The notes below the pieces were generated by a model. It saw only the letters and a program-made list of their open reading frames with translations. It made no database searches and had not been told where the DNA came from. From Sulfitobacter sp. S190 (GTDB lineage: Bacteria; Pseudomonadota; Alphaproteobacteria; Rhodobacterales; Rhodobacteraceae), in contig NZ_CP081120.1 of NCBI RefSeq assembly GCF_025141935.1, positions 2,790,001-2,854,000 of the forward strand: a DNA stretch of 64,000 nucleotides, read 5' to 3'. Of this stretch, positions 25,329 through 33,589 are shown piece after piece (the first letter of the stretch is position 1; each line of letters starts with the position of its first letter). The position numbers and the translations under genes are program-made.

Positions 25329-27107
25329 TCAGTCTCCCAATGCGATGCCTTCGCGACGCGGATCCGCCCCGCCACGTAGGCCGTCACCGATCGCGATCAT
25401 GTGCAAACCGGACGTCAGCGCGCGCACGTTCGTCTCATAGCCGATCGCGGCGAGGCCGTCGGCCCACCCTTCGGCGGCTGTGCCCTCTTCGACATCATAG
25501 GTGCCGAAGCGGTTGACCGCATGGGGCATTGCGGCGGCTTCCTGCACGTTCATGCCCCAATCAAGGGTCGCGATGATCGCCTGGGCCGTGTATCCGATGA
25601 TACGGCTGCCACCGGGGCTGCCCACGGCAAGAACGGGCTTGTCATCCTTCATGACGATGGTCGGCGACATGGACGACCGCGGTCGTTTGCCCGGCTCCAC
25701 ACGGTTTGCCACGGGGACCCCGTCTCGCTGGCTGCGGAAGGAGAAATCCGTAAGCTCATTGTTGAGCAGAAAGCCCCCCACCATCAAACGGCTGCCGAAA
25801 CCGTTTTCAATTGTCGTGGTCATGGATGCCACATTGCCCATGCTGTCGACAATCGACACATGCGAGGTTGAAGGGTATTCAATGGCGTCGTCATCGGCCC
25901 AAAACAGTGCGTGATCAAATTCGGGCGTGCCGGGGCTGACTTCTGGAAGCGCGTCGTCACCCGTCAAAAGCGCGCCGCGCTGTTGCAGATAGGCCGGATC
26001 GATCATGCCCGCGATGGGGACCGGCACATAGTCACTGTCCGCCACATACCGGCCCCGATCCGCAAAAGCGAGCCGCGAGGCATCACCGATCAATCTGCGC
26101 ACATTTATGTCGTCCGGCCCTGCACTCAGGTCGTGCTGCTCGAGCATGCCCAACGTCTGCCCGACAGCCAGAGCTCCCGAAGACGGCGGACCCATCCCGC
26201 AAACATCATGCGCACGGTAAGTCACGCAGACGGCCTCGCGCTCCTTGACCCGGTAGATTGCCAGATCCACTTCGGACAGTACCCCAGGATTGTCCGCCAC
26301 ACCGCGCACGGTCGCCACGATCGTTTTGGCAAGCGGCCCTGCGTAGAACGCACCGACACCGTCCTGCGCCAAGGTTTTCAACGTTTCGGCATAGGGCCGG
26401 TTGACCAAAGTCTCACCTGCGCTGATCGGGCGGCCGGCGGGCATGAAATAGGACGCTGTGATGTCGCTGCGCCCCAGCCGCTCGGCATCCGCCGCAACCA
26501 ACTGCGCCAAACGCGGGCTGACCACAAACCCCCGTGTCGCCAGATCGATCCCCGGCTGCAAAAGGCTGGCCCACTCCTGCGACCCCCACTTCCGGTGCGC
26601 CTCAGCCAACAAGGCAGGCGTGCCGGGCGTGCCCACGGACCTGCCCCCGACAACGGCGTCGAAAAACCCCAGCGGCTCACCGTCAGCATCCTGAAACAGG
26701 CGCGGCGTCGCGGCAAGCGGGGCTGTCTCGCGGCCATCGAGCGTGGTCAATTCGCCCGCTTCCGCGTCGTACCAAACCAGAAAAGCGCCGCCTCCAAGAC
26801 CCGAACTCTGCGGCTCCACAAGCCCAAGCACAATCTGGACCGCCACCAGCGCATCCGCCGCTGTCCCTCCGGCGGCCAGCACATCCGCCCCCGCCTTCAC
26901 CGCATGCGGGTTCGCCGCGGCAACCATCCAGGTATCGGCCTCGACCGGAACACCGGCCTCCTTGGCCTCCAGCGCTGCAGTCACGGCAGGTGACAGGCTT
27001 TCAAAATCCCCCCGGCTCGCCGCTTCCGGAGCAACGGCGTCCGCGGCCTGCTGCGCCTGGGCGGCCCCCGCCAACATCAGTGCAACGATCATTCCGGCAT
27101 TTCGCAT
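25329..27107 (-). CDS. ggt: Gamma-glutamyltransferase
   Basis: A 592-residue periplasmic Ntn hydrolase that cleaves the gamma-glutamyl bond of glutathione and related peptides. A Sec signal (MRNAGMIVALMLAGAAQAQ) is present. Autoprocessing Thr is predicted at about residue 414 in YPSTSHVSIVDSMG, giving large and small subunits. Substrate-binding motifs include TLDGRETAP and, in the small subunit, RPRSSMSPTIV and VGSPGGSRII. The product would feed glutathione-derived Glu and Cys-Gly uptake. It lies just upstream of the FAD-linked dehydrogenase gene on the same strand. Confidence 0.95.
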   Translation of the reverse strand: MRNAGMIVALMLAGAAQAQQAADAVAPEAASRGDFESLSPAVTAALEAKEAGVPVEADTWMVAAANPHAVKAGADVLAAGGTAADALVAVQIVLGLVEPQSSGLGGGAFLVWYDAEAGELTTLDGRETAPLAATPRLFQDADGEPLGFFDAVVGGRSVGTPGTPALLAEAHRKWGSQEWASLLQPGIDLATRGFVVSPRLAQLVAADAERLGRSDITASYFMPAGRPISAGETLVNRPYAETLKTLAQDGVGAFYAGPLAKTIVATVRGVADNPGVLSEVDLAIYRVKEREAVCVTYRAHDVCGMGPPSSGALAVGQTLGMLEQHDLSAGPDDINVRRLIGDASRLAFADRGRYVADSDYVPVPIAGMIDPAYLQQRGALLTGDDALPEVSPGTPEFDHALFWADDDAIEYPSTSHVSIVDSMGNVASMTTTIENGFGSRLMVGGFLLNNELTDFSFRSQRDGVPVANRVEPGKRPRSSMSPTIVMKDDKPVLAVGSPGGSRIIGYTAQAIIATLDWGMNVQEAAAMPHAVNRFGTYDVEEGTAAEGWADGLAAIGYETNVRALTSGLHMIAIGDGLRGGADPRREGIALGD

Positions 27108-27190
27108 GGCATTTCTCCTCCAGAGGGGGCTTCATCTTGCCCTTTAAACTCAATCCCGCACGCGCCGCCTGCGCCGACGTTGCGCCTGTT

Positions 27191-28177
27191 TTACAACATC
27201 GCGGGGACGACCTGATCGGGGGGGCGATGGCCGTCATTGAATGTCTTGATGTTGATGATGACCTTTTCGCCCATCTCGACACGACCTTCCAACGTCGCAG
27301 ACCCCATGTGAGGCAACAGCACGACATTGCTCAGCTCGCGCAGCCGGGGATTGATCTCCACCCCGTGCTCGTACACATCGAGCCCGGCCCCCTTGATATC
27401 GCCAGACCGCAGCATGCGGGTCAGCGCGTTCTCGTCCACCACCTCCCCGCGCGAAGTATTCACCAAAACAGCATCCGGCTTCATCAGCTTGAGCCGGCGC
27501 GCGTTCATCAAATGGAACGTAGAGGGCGTGTGCGGACAATTGATGGAAAGCACATCCATCCGCGCAACCATCTGATCGAGACTTTCCCAATAGGTCGCCT
27601 GAAGCTCGCTCTCGATCTCGGGACGCAGGCGTTTGCGGTTGTGGTAGTGGATCTGCATGCCAAAGGCCGCCGCTCGGCGCGCCACAGCCTGTCCGATCCG
27701 GCCCATGCCCAGAATTCCCAGACGGCGACCCGAGATACGCCCGCCCAACAGGGCGTTGGGCGCCCAGCCCGTCCATTCGCCGCGCTGCATCTGCGCCATG
27801 CCCTCGGGCATCCGGCGTGTGACCGCGAGGATGAGCGCCATCGTCATGTCGGCCGTGTCATCTGTCAGAACACCCGGCGTGTTGCTGACGAGCACACCGT
27901 TCTGGCGCGCGGTCGCCATATCGATGTGGTCAACCCCGGCCCCGTAATTCGCGATCAGCTTGAGCCGGTCTCCCGCCTGCGCGATCAGCGCGTTGTCGAT
28001 CACATCCGTCAGCGTCGGCACCAGCACATCGCAGGTCTTGATCGCGTCGGAGAGCTCTGACCGGGTCATGGGGGTGTCGTCGTCGCGCAAGCGGACATCG
28101 AACAATTCCGACAGTCGCGTCTCGACGACCTCCGGCAACCGTCGCGTGACTACAACACTTAGTCGTTGTTTTGACAT
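27191..28177 (-). CDS. D-2-hydroxyacid dehydrogenase (glyoxylate/hydroxypyruvate reductase-like)
   Basis: A 328-residue NAD(P)-dependent enzyme. The Rossmann motif LGILGMGRIGQAVARRAAAFG is near residue 153. The catalytic Arg lies in NCPHTPSTFHL...NTSRGEVVDE, and the His in VVLLPHMGSAT, as in D-glycerate dehydrogenase. The N-terminal substrate domain has the conserved LIANYGAGVDHID. It reduces glyoxylate or hydroxypyruvate in the family, so it may act in photorespiration-like or serine/glycine metabolism. It is transcribed divergently from the SH3 gene. Confidence 0.9.
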   Translation of the reverse strand: MSKQRLSVVVTRRLPEVVETRLSELFDVRLRDDDTPMTRSELSDAIKTCDVLVPTLTDVIDNALIAQAGDRLKLIANYGAGVDHIDMATARQNGVLVSNTPGVLTDDTADMTMALILAVTRRMPEGMAQMQRGEWTGWAPNALLGGRISGRRLGILGMGRIGQAVARRAAAFGMQIHYHNRKRLRPEIESELQATYWESLDQMVARMDVLSINCPHTPSTFHLMNARRLKLMKPDAVLVNTSRGEVVDENALTRMLRSGDIKGAGLDVYEHGVEINPRLRELSNVVLLPHMGSATLEGRVEMGEKVIINIKTFNDGHRPPDQVVPAML

Positions 28178-28303
28178 AGGGACCTTTCATGTCTTGGCGC
28201 AGCGTAGATGTTGCAGGCATGGTGACCCAATCGGCGACAGGTCACAAGAACCATGCGCCGGATTTAAAGCGGTTAGATTCAAAGACAGTGCAGGCAGCAC
28301 ACC

Positions 28304-28840
28304 ATGACAAGGCAAAAAATGCGCGGGTTCATTGCTCATTGGGCTGCAGCAATCGCTGTGGCCTGCACCGTTGGCTTCGCCGCGCCAACGGTGGCCTTGT
28401 CAGACAACGCGCGGGTCGGAAAGGTAACGCACCGTCCGATACCGCGGTTTGTCTCCATGAAGGCATCCGAAGGCAACGTCCGGCGCGGCCCGTCGCTGAC
28501 GCATCGCATCGACTGGGTTTTCAAACGGCGTGACATGCCCCTGCGTATTACCGCGGAACACGGCCATTGGCGCCGCGTCGAAGACCGTGACGGCATGGGG
28601 GGCTGGGTCCATTATTCCCTGTTGTCGGGCACACGCACCGCGCTGGTGGAAAAAGACATGCTCACCCTGCATGCGCGCCCCGATGCAAACGCCCCTGTGA
28701 CCGCGGCACTCGAACTGGGTGTCGTGGCTCGCATCAGCGCCTGCGACACCGAATGGTGCCTGCTTCGCTCAGGCGGCTATAAGGGCTGGGCCCCCAAGGC
28801 CCGTCTTTGGGGCGTCGGCACATCCGAGATCATCGACTGA
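28304..28840 (+). CDS. Periplasmic protein with two bacterial SH3 domains
   Basis: A 178-residue exported protein. A signal peptide spans about residues 1-33 (WAAAIAVACTVGFAAPTVALS). Two SH3-like repeats follow: ASEGNVRRGPSLTHRIDWVF...GGWVHYSLL (about 50-110) and MLTLHARPDANAPVTAAL...GYKGWAPKARLWGV (about 118-172). The second repeat has a Cys pair (SACDTEWCLL) that may be a disulfide. Such domains often bind cell-wall peptides. There is no enzymatic domain. Confidence 0.8.
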   Translation: MTRQKMRGFIAHWAAAIAVACTVGFAAPTVALSDNARVGKVTHRPIPRFVSMKASEGNVRRGPSLTHRIDWVFKRRDMPLRITAEHGHWRRVEDRDGMGGWVHYSLLSGTRTALVEKDMLTLHARPDANAPVTAALELGVVARISACDTEWCLLRSGGYKGWAPKARLWGVGTSEIID

Positions 28841-28891
28841 CGCTGCACATTGCGCATGCCACCGCTTTGAGGGACAGTTGCGCCAAGCGCA

Positions 28892-29899
28892 ATGATCAGG
28901 ACATTCCCCGTGCACGCCATTACCTATGAACGCTTTGGTCCCGCCTCGGACGTACTCAGCCCAGCCGATATCGAAAGTCCCTCGCCCGGCGAAGGTGAGG
29001 TGCGCGTCAAGCTCAGCTTCAGCGGTGTGAACCCTTCAGATATCAAGGCCCGCGCCGGCACGCGCCCCGGCGTCACAAAACCCGCCTTTCCCAAGGTCAT
29101 TCCGCACAGCGACGGGTCGGGCATCATCGAAGCGGTCGGGGCTGGCGTTGATCCGGCCCGCATCGGCACCCGCGTATGGATCTGGAACGGTCAATGGCAA
29201 CGCGCATTCGGCACGGCGGCCACGCATATCACTTTGCCCTCGGCACAGGCGGTCGCCCTGCCTGACAGCGTGTCGCTCGAGACAGGTGCCGTGCTGGGCA
29301 TTCCGGGCCTGACCGCGGCAGAGGCTGTTTTTGGCGGCGGCGACGTCGCGGGGCAGACGCTTCTTGTTGCCGGTGCAGGGGGCACGGTCGGCTTTCTGGC
29401 ACTTCAATTGGCAAAATGGGGCGGTGCCAAGGTGATTGCCACCTGCAGCCCGCGCGACTTTGACCGGGCGAGCGCTGCGGGCGCGGACGCCGTTATCGAC
29501 TACCGCGCCGAAGATTTGCCCGCCCGCATCCACGCAGCCAACGACGGCAAAGATATCGACCGCATTACCGAAGTGGAGTTCGGCGTGAACATCGCGTGCG
29601 ATGCGGAGGTCATTGCCCCAAATGGTACGATCGCCGCCTTTGGCTCGGCTCTCGATATGACCCCGACAGTGCCTTTTGGGCCGTTGCTGTTCAAAGCGGT
29701 CACGATCGACATCATCCTGATTTATCTGCTGCCCGACGACCGGCGCCAGCGCATGATCGAGCGCCTCCACGTCGCACTGGACGCGGGCGCGCTGGTTTGC
29801 CCGGTGGAAGCGGTCTTTGAACTGGCGGACTGCGCCGCAGCACATGACGCGGTACTGGCCGGCAGCCGGACGGGCGCCATATTGCTTTGCTGTGAGTAA
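28892..29899 (+). CDS. NADPH:quinone reductase-like oxidoreductase (MDR superfamily, zinc-free)
   Basis: A 335-residue medium-chain reductase. The GroES-like N domain has VKLSFSGVNPSDIKAR and the cofactor domain has LLVAGAGGTVGFLALQLAKWGGAKVIATCS near residue 152. The zinc-binding cysteines of alcohol dehydrogenases are absent, which places it with the quinone oxidoreductases. It precedes the MscS gene by 36 bp on the same strand and may be cotranscribed with it. Confidence 0.88.
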   Translation: MIRTFPVHAITYERFGPASDVLSPADIESPSPGEGEVRVKLSFSGVNPSDIKARAGTRPGVTKPAFPKVIPHSDGSGIIEAVGAGVDPARIGTRVWIWNGQWQRAFGTAATHITLPSAQAVALPDSVSLETGAVLGIPGLTAAEAVFGGGDVAGQTLLVAGAGGTVGFLALQLAKWGGAKVIATCSPRDFDRASAAGADAVIDYRAEDLPARIHAANDGKDIDRITEVEFGVNIACDAEVIAPNGTIAAFGSALDMTPTVPFGPLLFKAVTIDIILIYLLPDDRRQRMIERLHVALDAGALVCPVEAVFELADCAAAHDAVLAGSRTGAILLCCE

Positions 29900-29935
29900 T
29901 CACCTGCCTGTGCGTCCTCAACCAGAAAGCTGACC

Positions 29936-31264
29936 ATGATCCGCCTTATCGCCCTGCTGGTATTCATTACGTTGCCATTCCACACCCTGGCGCAGAACGC
30001 CGATCAACCCTCAGGGACGATCGCGGTTGCCGATGACGCAAGGCAGGATGCCGCCATCGCAGAACGCATTCGCGGCATTCTGTCGGAACTTGAGGGCTAC
30101 GACGATGTGACCGTCGATGTGGCATCGGGCATCGTAACCCTGCGCGGTGATACCATTGACGGAGCGGCGGCCGAGAGGCTGAGCGAACTGGTCAGCCGTG
30201 TCGAAGGGGTGGTCGCGATTGAGAACGAGGTGGCGGAAACCACCGATGTCGTGCGACGGCTCAATCCCGCGTTCGATCGCTTTCGCGACCGCGCGCAGCA
30301 GGTTGTCGCGTTTCTCCCTCTCGCCGCCGTGGCGCTCGTGGCATTCTTCGCCATCGCGGCCCTCGGCTTTGTGCTCGCGCGGATGAAGCAGCCCTGGGAC
30401 AGGCTGGCCCCTAACGCCTTTATCGCCGACATCTACCGTCAGGTGCTGAGGCTGTTGTTCATTCTGGGCGCGTTGGTGGTGGCGATGGATCTGATGGGTG
30501 CCACGGCCCTGCTGTCGGGCATTCTGGGCGCGGCGGGGATCGTCGGTCTGGCCATCGGTTTTGCGGTGCGCGACACGGTCGAGAATTTCATCGCGTCGAT
30601 CATGCTGTCGATCCGCCAGCCGTTTCGACCGAATGATACTGTCGAGATCGAAGGCGATACCGGCAAGGTCATCCGCCTGACCAGCCGCGCAACCATCCTG
30701 CTGAGCTTTGATGGCAATCACATCCGCATTCCCAATTCGACCGTTTTCAAGAGCCGCATCGTCAATTTTTCGCGCAACGCGGAACGGCGCTTCAACTTCA
30801 GTCTCAGCGTGAAACCGGACACCGATCTGGCGCATGCGCAGACGCTGTCGCTCAACACGCTCAACGGCTTGCCCTTTGTTCTGAAAACCCCCGCGGCAAG
30901 TGTCTGGATCGAATCGGTCGACGACAGCTATGTCACGATGAGCATGGCGGGATGGATCGATCAGAACGCCACGTCGATCGTGCTGGCGCGCAGTGAGGCG
31001 ATCCGGTTGGTGCAAGCGGCCTTCGACACGCAAGGCATCGGGGCGGATGTACCGGCATACCGTGTCGTGCACGAGGGCGCGCCGTTTGTGGCCACGCGCG
31101 AAGAGGAAACCGCCCGTGCGCCCGAGTTCGAAGGCCCCGCAAAGGCCCCCACACCGGCGCAACCTGTTGAAGCGACAGAAGACAAGGAACTGGCCCAGAT
31201 CGTCGACATGGAACGCGCCGGAGAACGTTCTGATCTGCTGCGCGAGAACGGGGAACAGGAGTAA
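29936..31264 (+). CDS. Mechanosensitive channel (MscS family) with N-terminal BON domain
   Basis: A 442-residue inner-membrane channel protein. A signal peptide (MIRLIALLVFITLPFHTLAQ) precedes a BON domain at about residues 40-100 (YDDVTVDVASGIVTLRGDT). Three transmembrane helices follow at about 122-150, 163-185 and 188-215; the last is the Ala/Gly-rich pore helix (LLSGILGAAGIVGLAIGFAVRD). The cytoplasmic MscS beta domain has RQPFRPNDTVEIEGDTGKV and IRIPNSTVF. The tail is Glu/Pro-rich. The periplasmic BON fusion may bind phospholipid. It would release solutes on hypo-osmotic shock. Confidence 0.9.
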   Translation: MIRLIALLVFITLPFHTLAQNADQPSGTIAVADDARQDAAIAERIRGILSELEGYDDVTVDVASGIVTLRGDTIDGAAAERLSELVSRVEGVVAIENEVAETTDVVRRLNPAFDRFRDRAQQVVAFLPLAAVALVAFFAIAALGFVLARMKQPWDRLAPNAFIADIYRQVLRLLFILGALVVAMDLMGATALLSGILGAAGIVGLAIGFAVRDTVENFIASIMLSIRQPFRPNDTVEIEGDTGKVIRLTSRATILLSFDGNHIRIPNSTVFKSRIVNFSRNAERRFNFSLSVKPDTDLAHAQTLSLNTLNGLPFVLKTPAASVWIESVDDSYVTMSMAGWIDQNATSIVLARSEAIRLVQAAFDTQGIGADVPAYRVVHEGAPFVATREEETARAPEFEGPAKAPTPAQPVEATEDKELAQIVDMERAGERSDLLRENGEQE

Positions 31265-31299
31265 GGTGAAAATTCGTGAATTTTCTTGTCAAAAATGGC

Positions 31300-31328
31300 T
31301 TGCGCCCGACGCCCGACAGCCCTATCTA
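31300..31328 (+). promoter_or_regulatory. Predicted sigma-70 promoter of tRNA-Gln
   Basis: TTGCGC (31300-31305) and TATCTA (31323-31328) are separated by 17 bp, which puts transcription start about 5 bases before the mature tRNA. The match is reasonable and spacing ideal, but this is a visual call. Confidence 0.5.
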
Positions 31329-31339
31329 ACGCCCCACGT

Positions 31340-31414
31340 TGGGATGTAGCCAAGTGGTAAGGCAACTGTTTTTGGTACAGTGTACCGTAGGTTCGAATCC
31401 TACCATCCCAGCCA
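31340..31414 (+). tRNA. trnQ: tRNA-Gln (anticodon TTG)
   Basis: A full cloverleaf can be drawn. The 7-bp acceptor stem is TGGGATG/CATCCCA. The D-stem is GCC/GGC, the anticodon stem ACTGT/ACAGT with loop TTTTGGT (anticodon TTG, 31372-31374), and the T-stem GTAGG/CCTAC with loop TTCGAAT. The discriminator is G (31411) and CCA is encoded at 31412-31414. TTG reads CAA and, by wobble, CAG. Confidence 0.97.
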
Positions 31415-31483
31415 AATTTTCCTGCTCCGATCAAGTGTGAATGCGTGTCGATTGACGGCCGCGGCTTTGCCAGGATGCAGTAT

Positions 31484-31501
31484 GCGCGCACGCTTGCGCG
31501 C
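31484..31501. other. GC-rich hairpin between tRNA-Gln and the metal-operon 3' end
   Basis: GCGCGCA-CGCT-TGCGCGC forms a perfect 7-bp stem with a 4-base loop between convergent transcription units. No T-run follows on either strand, so termination would need help. The rest of 31415-31573 holds nothing else recognisable. Confidence 0.35.
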
Positions 31502-31573
31502 CTAAGGTGGAAGGTCTGGCACGCGATTGTCGCCGGTGCAGATCGCCTGCCCTGCTATTCGTATCAGACTGAT

Positions 31574-32467
31574 CTATTGATCCAGCGCCTCGGACAGACC
31601 GAAAATCGCCTCTTCAAAGACTTCTGTATAAGTCCGTCCGACCACCGGCTGCGCAAGGGGCGGAAAGACGATGTTTTGCAGCCCGAGGGCTGACGTCATT
31701 TCAAACGCGCCCGCCGGTGGTGTCGCCTCCCAGATCAGCACCTGAGCCCCCGTTTCGGTAATTCGCGATTTCAAATCGGAAATGTCCGCCTCTGTCGGCA
31801 TGGCACCCGCGTCCCACTCCAATGAGGTGATGGACAAATCGTAGCGGTCGGCGAAGTACTCGTATCGTGGATGCGTTGCGATGAGCGTAACGTCTTGCAG
31901 GTCAGCACGCATTGCTTTTGCCGCGTCATCCAGCGCATCAAGATCGGCTCGTAATGCTGCAAGCCGTGCCTGAGCGTCCGCTTCTGATACAAGACCGCGC
32001 GCCGTGATCGCGGCGGCAATCGCCTCTGCCTGTGCTGCGGCCAGAGTGGGATCAAGCCAGACGTAGGAGGCCACCCCCTCATGAGAGTGCTCACCGCCGT
32101 CGCCGTGGCTGTGGGTGATGCTTTCGGTCATGATGAATTGGTCTTCGATATCGGCCGATGTGTTCACCAGCTTTGCGCGCGACAGCGACACGCGGTCGAT
32201 CCACGACGCAAAACCGGCCCCGTTCAACAGGACCAGATCGGCGGACTGCACCATGCTGATATCGGCAATCGACGGACGCCAGAACGACGGGTCCACATCG
32301 CGGGGCACCGGGAAGACCACATCTCCTGCATCGCCGATCAGACGCTGCGCAAAATATTGCAGGGCGTGGTTCACGGCGACGATTCTGGGGCGGTCCTGGG
32401 CCACTGCCATCTGTGCGGAATAAATGATGAGGCCAGCGGCCAGCAGGGGTTTGATAAGGCGCAACAT
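31574..32467 (-). CDS. ZnuA-like metal-binding periplasmic protein, last gene of the LolD/FtsX-type ABC operon
   Basis: A 297-residue exported protein of the cluster A-1 (ZnuA/TroA) metal-binding family, with a signal peptide of about 23 residues. A His-rich loop sits at 119-129 (HSHGDGGEHSH), as in zinc-binding members. By eye, two of the usual His ligands are changed: the PHDY position reads DPSFW (S61), and the HLWLSP position reads SYVWLDP (S134). H199 (IATHPRYEYF) and E247 (LIWEATPP) appear kept. No ZnuBC-type transporter is nearby; the only transporter genes in the operon are LolD/FtsX-type. ATG 32467 lies 2 bp after the upstream stop. Confidence 0.82.
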   Translation of the reverse strand: MLRLIKPLLAAGLIIYSAQMAVAQDRPRIVAVNHALQYFAQRLIGDAGDVVFPVPRDVDPSFWRPSIADISMVQSADLVLLNGAGFASWIDRVSLSRAKLVNTSADIEDQFIMTESITHSHGDGGEHSHEGVASYVWLDPTLAAAQAEAIAAAITARGLVSEADAQARLAALRADLDALDDAAKAMRADLQDVTLIATHPRYEYFADRYDLSITSLEWDAGAMPTEADISDLKSRITETGAQVLIWEATPPAGAFEMTSALGLQNIVFPPLAQPVVGRTYTEVFEEAIFGLSEALDQ

Positions 32468-32469
32468 CA

Positions 32470-32817
32470 CTAGCTCTGGCAATTCTTCGATATGTCTTCG
32501 GGTGTCACGATCCAGTAATTGTCGTGGCTGCCGGTATCCACTTCGATCACCAGCCCCTCGCTATGATCCACGCTTTGCAACGGGACGGCCAGTGTGCCGT
32601 CCTTCCCAATGGGAAGCGTCGTCAGCAGCGTATTCTGACCGTCCAGCACCCGCACGTCCGCTATCTGCACCGCTTTCCCGTTGGAAAACTTGGCCTCGAC
32701 CGTGACCGCGGTGCAATCAACGGATGCGAAGACGGTCAGCTGGTGTGCAGCCGCCCCGAATGGTGCGGCCGCCAGAACACATGCGAGTGTGCCGGTGCGG
32801 ATCACTGGCCGGTCCAT
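32470..32817 (-). CDS. Small exported protein resembling the NikL/CbiL subunit of metal transporters
   Basis: A 115-residue protein with a Sec signal (about 1-24, ending AAAH) and one compact beta-rich domain: AHQLTVFASVDCTAVTVEAKFSNG, then VLDGQNTLLTTLPIGKDGTLAVPL. The mature N-terminal HxLxVFA start and the carrier-like beta domain resemble NikL/CbiL proteins, which accompany ECF-type nickel or cobalt importers. There are two cysteines (C34 and near the C terminus) that could pair. It overlaps the DUF4198 gene end by 16 bp. The resemblance was judged by eye. Confidence 0.6.
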   Translation of the reverse strand: MDRPVIRTGTLACVLAAAPFGAAAHQLTVFASVDCTAVTVEAKFSNGKAVQIADVRVLDGQNTLLTTLPIGKDGTLAVPLQSVDHSEGLVIEVDTGSHDNYWIVTPEDISKNCQS

Positions 32818-33572
32818 TCTTCGAAATGCACCCAGATCACAGCGCCCAGTTCGACGGCTTTGTCCTCACCGTCTTGCGGCAACGTATAATCAGCGGTGTT
32901 CAGGGCCGCGAACCCCCACCAGCCATCGGACGGCGGCGCGTACGTAAAGACGCCGTCGGCATCTGCCTTGACGGTCTGGGTTATCATCAACGCGTCGGGA
33001 ACCGTGGCTTCGGCGCCCTCGTTAAAGAACTCCACCTCGACTTCGGCGTAAGGCACGGGCGCCCCGTCCATCTTGACGATCCCCTGAAAAACATTGTGCT
33101 CCCACAGTCCGAATGGCTTGGACAGCGGCACGATTTCCGTCTTGAGGCCCAGTTCGGTATCCCAGCCTTCGTCATCGCCATAAGCTGTGACGTAGGTCTT
33201 GGTGTAATGGATGATAAAGGCGTCTTCGGCGGGTTCCCAGTAGGGCTGCGGCTCCATCGCGAAGATATAGGTACCGGGCCGGTCCAGCGCGAAATCAAGT
33301 GTGTACCCCTGATCCTCCATGACTGTCGCATCCTCAAGATCAGCCAGCAGATCGGACGTGGTGCCCTCATGGGTGACGGAAAACGCGACCGGCGTGTCGA
33401 GCATCATGCCGTCCAGCTCGAACGGATGCGAAAACGACATGGTCAGCCCGACACTGCGCCCGTCTTCCTGACTGATCATCGGATCGTCGGGAATGATCAT
33501 GCCATAATGCGCGAGCCCAGGCGTCGCGATCAGAAGACCCCAGATAGATGCGGCGAGAAAATTGTATTTCAT
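32802..33572 (-). CDS. DUF4198 periplasmic protein (NikK-like)
   Basis: A 256-residue exported protein. The mature N terminus AHYGMIIPDDPMISQEDGRSVGLTMSFSHPFE carries the DUF4198/NikK hallmark: an N-terminal His that follows the signal peptide, then a second His in SHPFE. Later VKMDGAPVPYAEVEVEFFN and ADADGVFTYAPPSDGWWGFAAL are typical of the C-terminal Ig-like part. ATG 33572 was chosen over 33593 for its GGAG ribosome-binding site. Known family members sit beside nickel or cobalt transporters and are thought to present metal. Confidence 0.78.
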   Translation of the reverse strand: MKYNFLAASIWGLLIATPGLAHYGMIIPDDPMISQEDGRSVGLTMSFSHPFELDGMMLDTPVAFSVTHEGTTSDLLADLEDATVMEDQGYTLDFALDRPGTYIFAMEPQPYWEPAEDAFIIHYTKTYVTAYGDDEGWDTELGLKTEIVPLSKPFGLWEHNVFQGIVKMDGAPVPYAEVEVEFFNEGAEATVPDALMITQTVKADADGVFTYAPPSDGWWGFAALNTADYTLPQDGEDKAVELGAVIWVHFEEWTGQ

Positions 33573-33589
33573 AAAAACTCCAACGATGC

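Noticed and set aside
31445..31693. 82-residue plus-strand frame after tRNA-Gln
   Set aside because: About half lies antisense to the ZnuA-like gene and there is no Shine-Dalgarno or domain.
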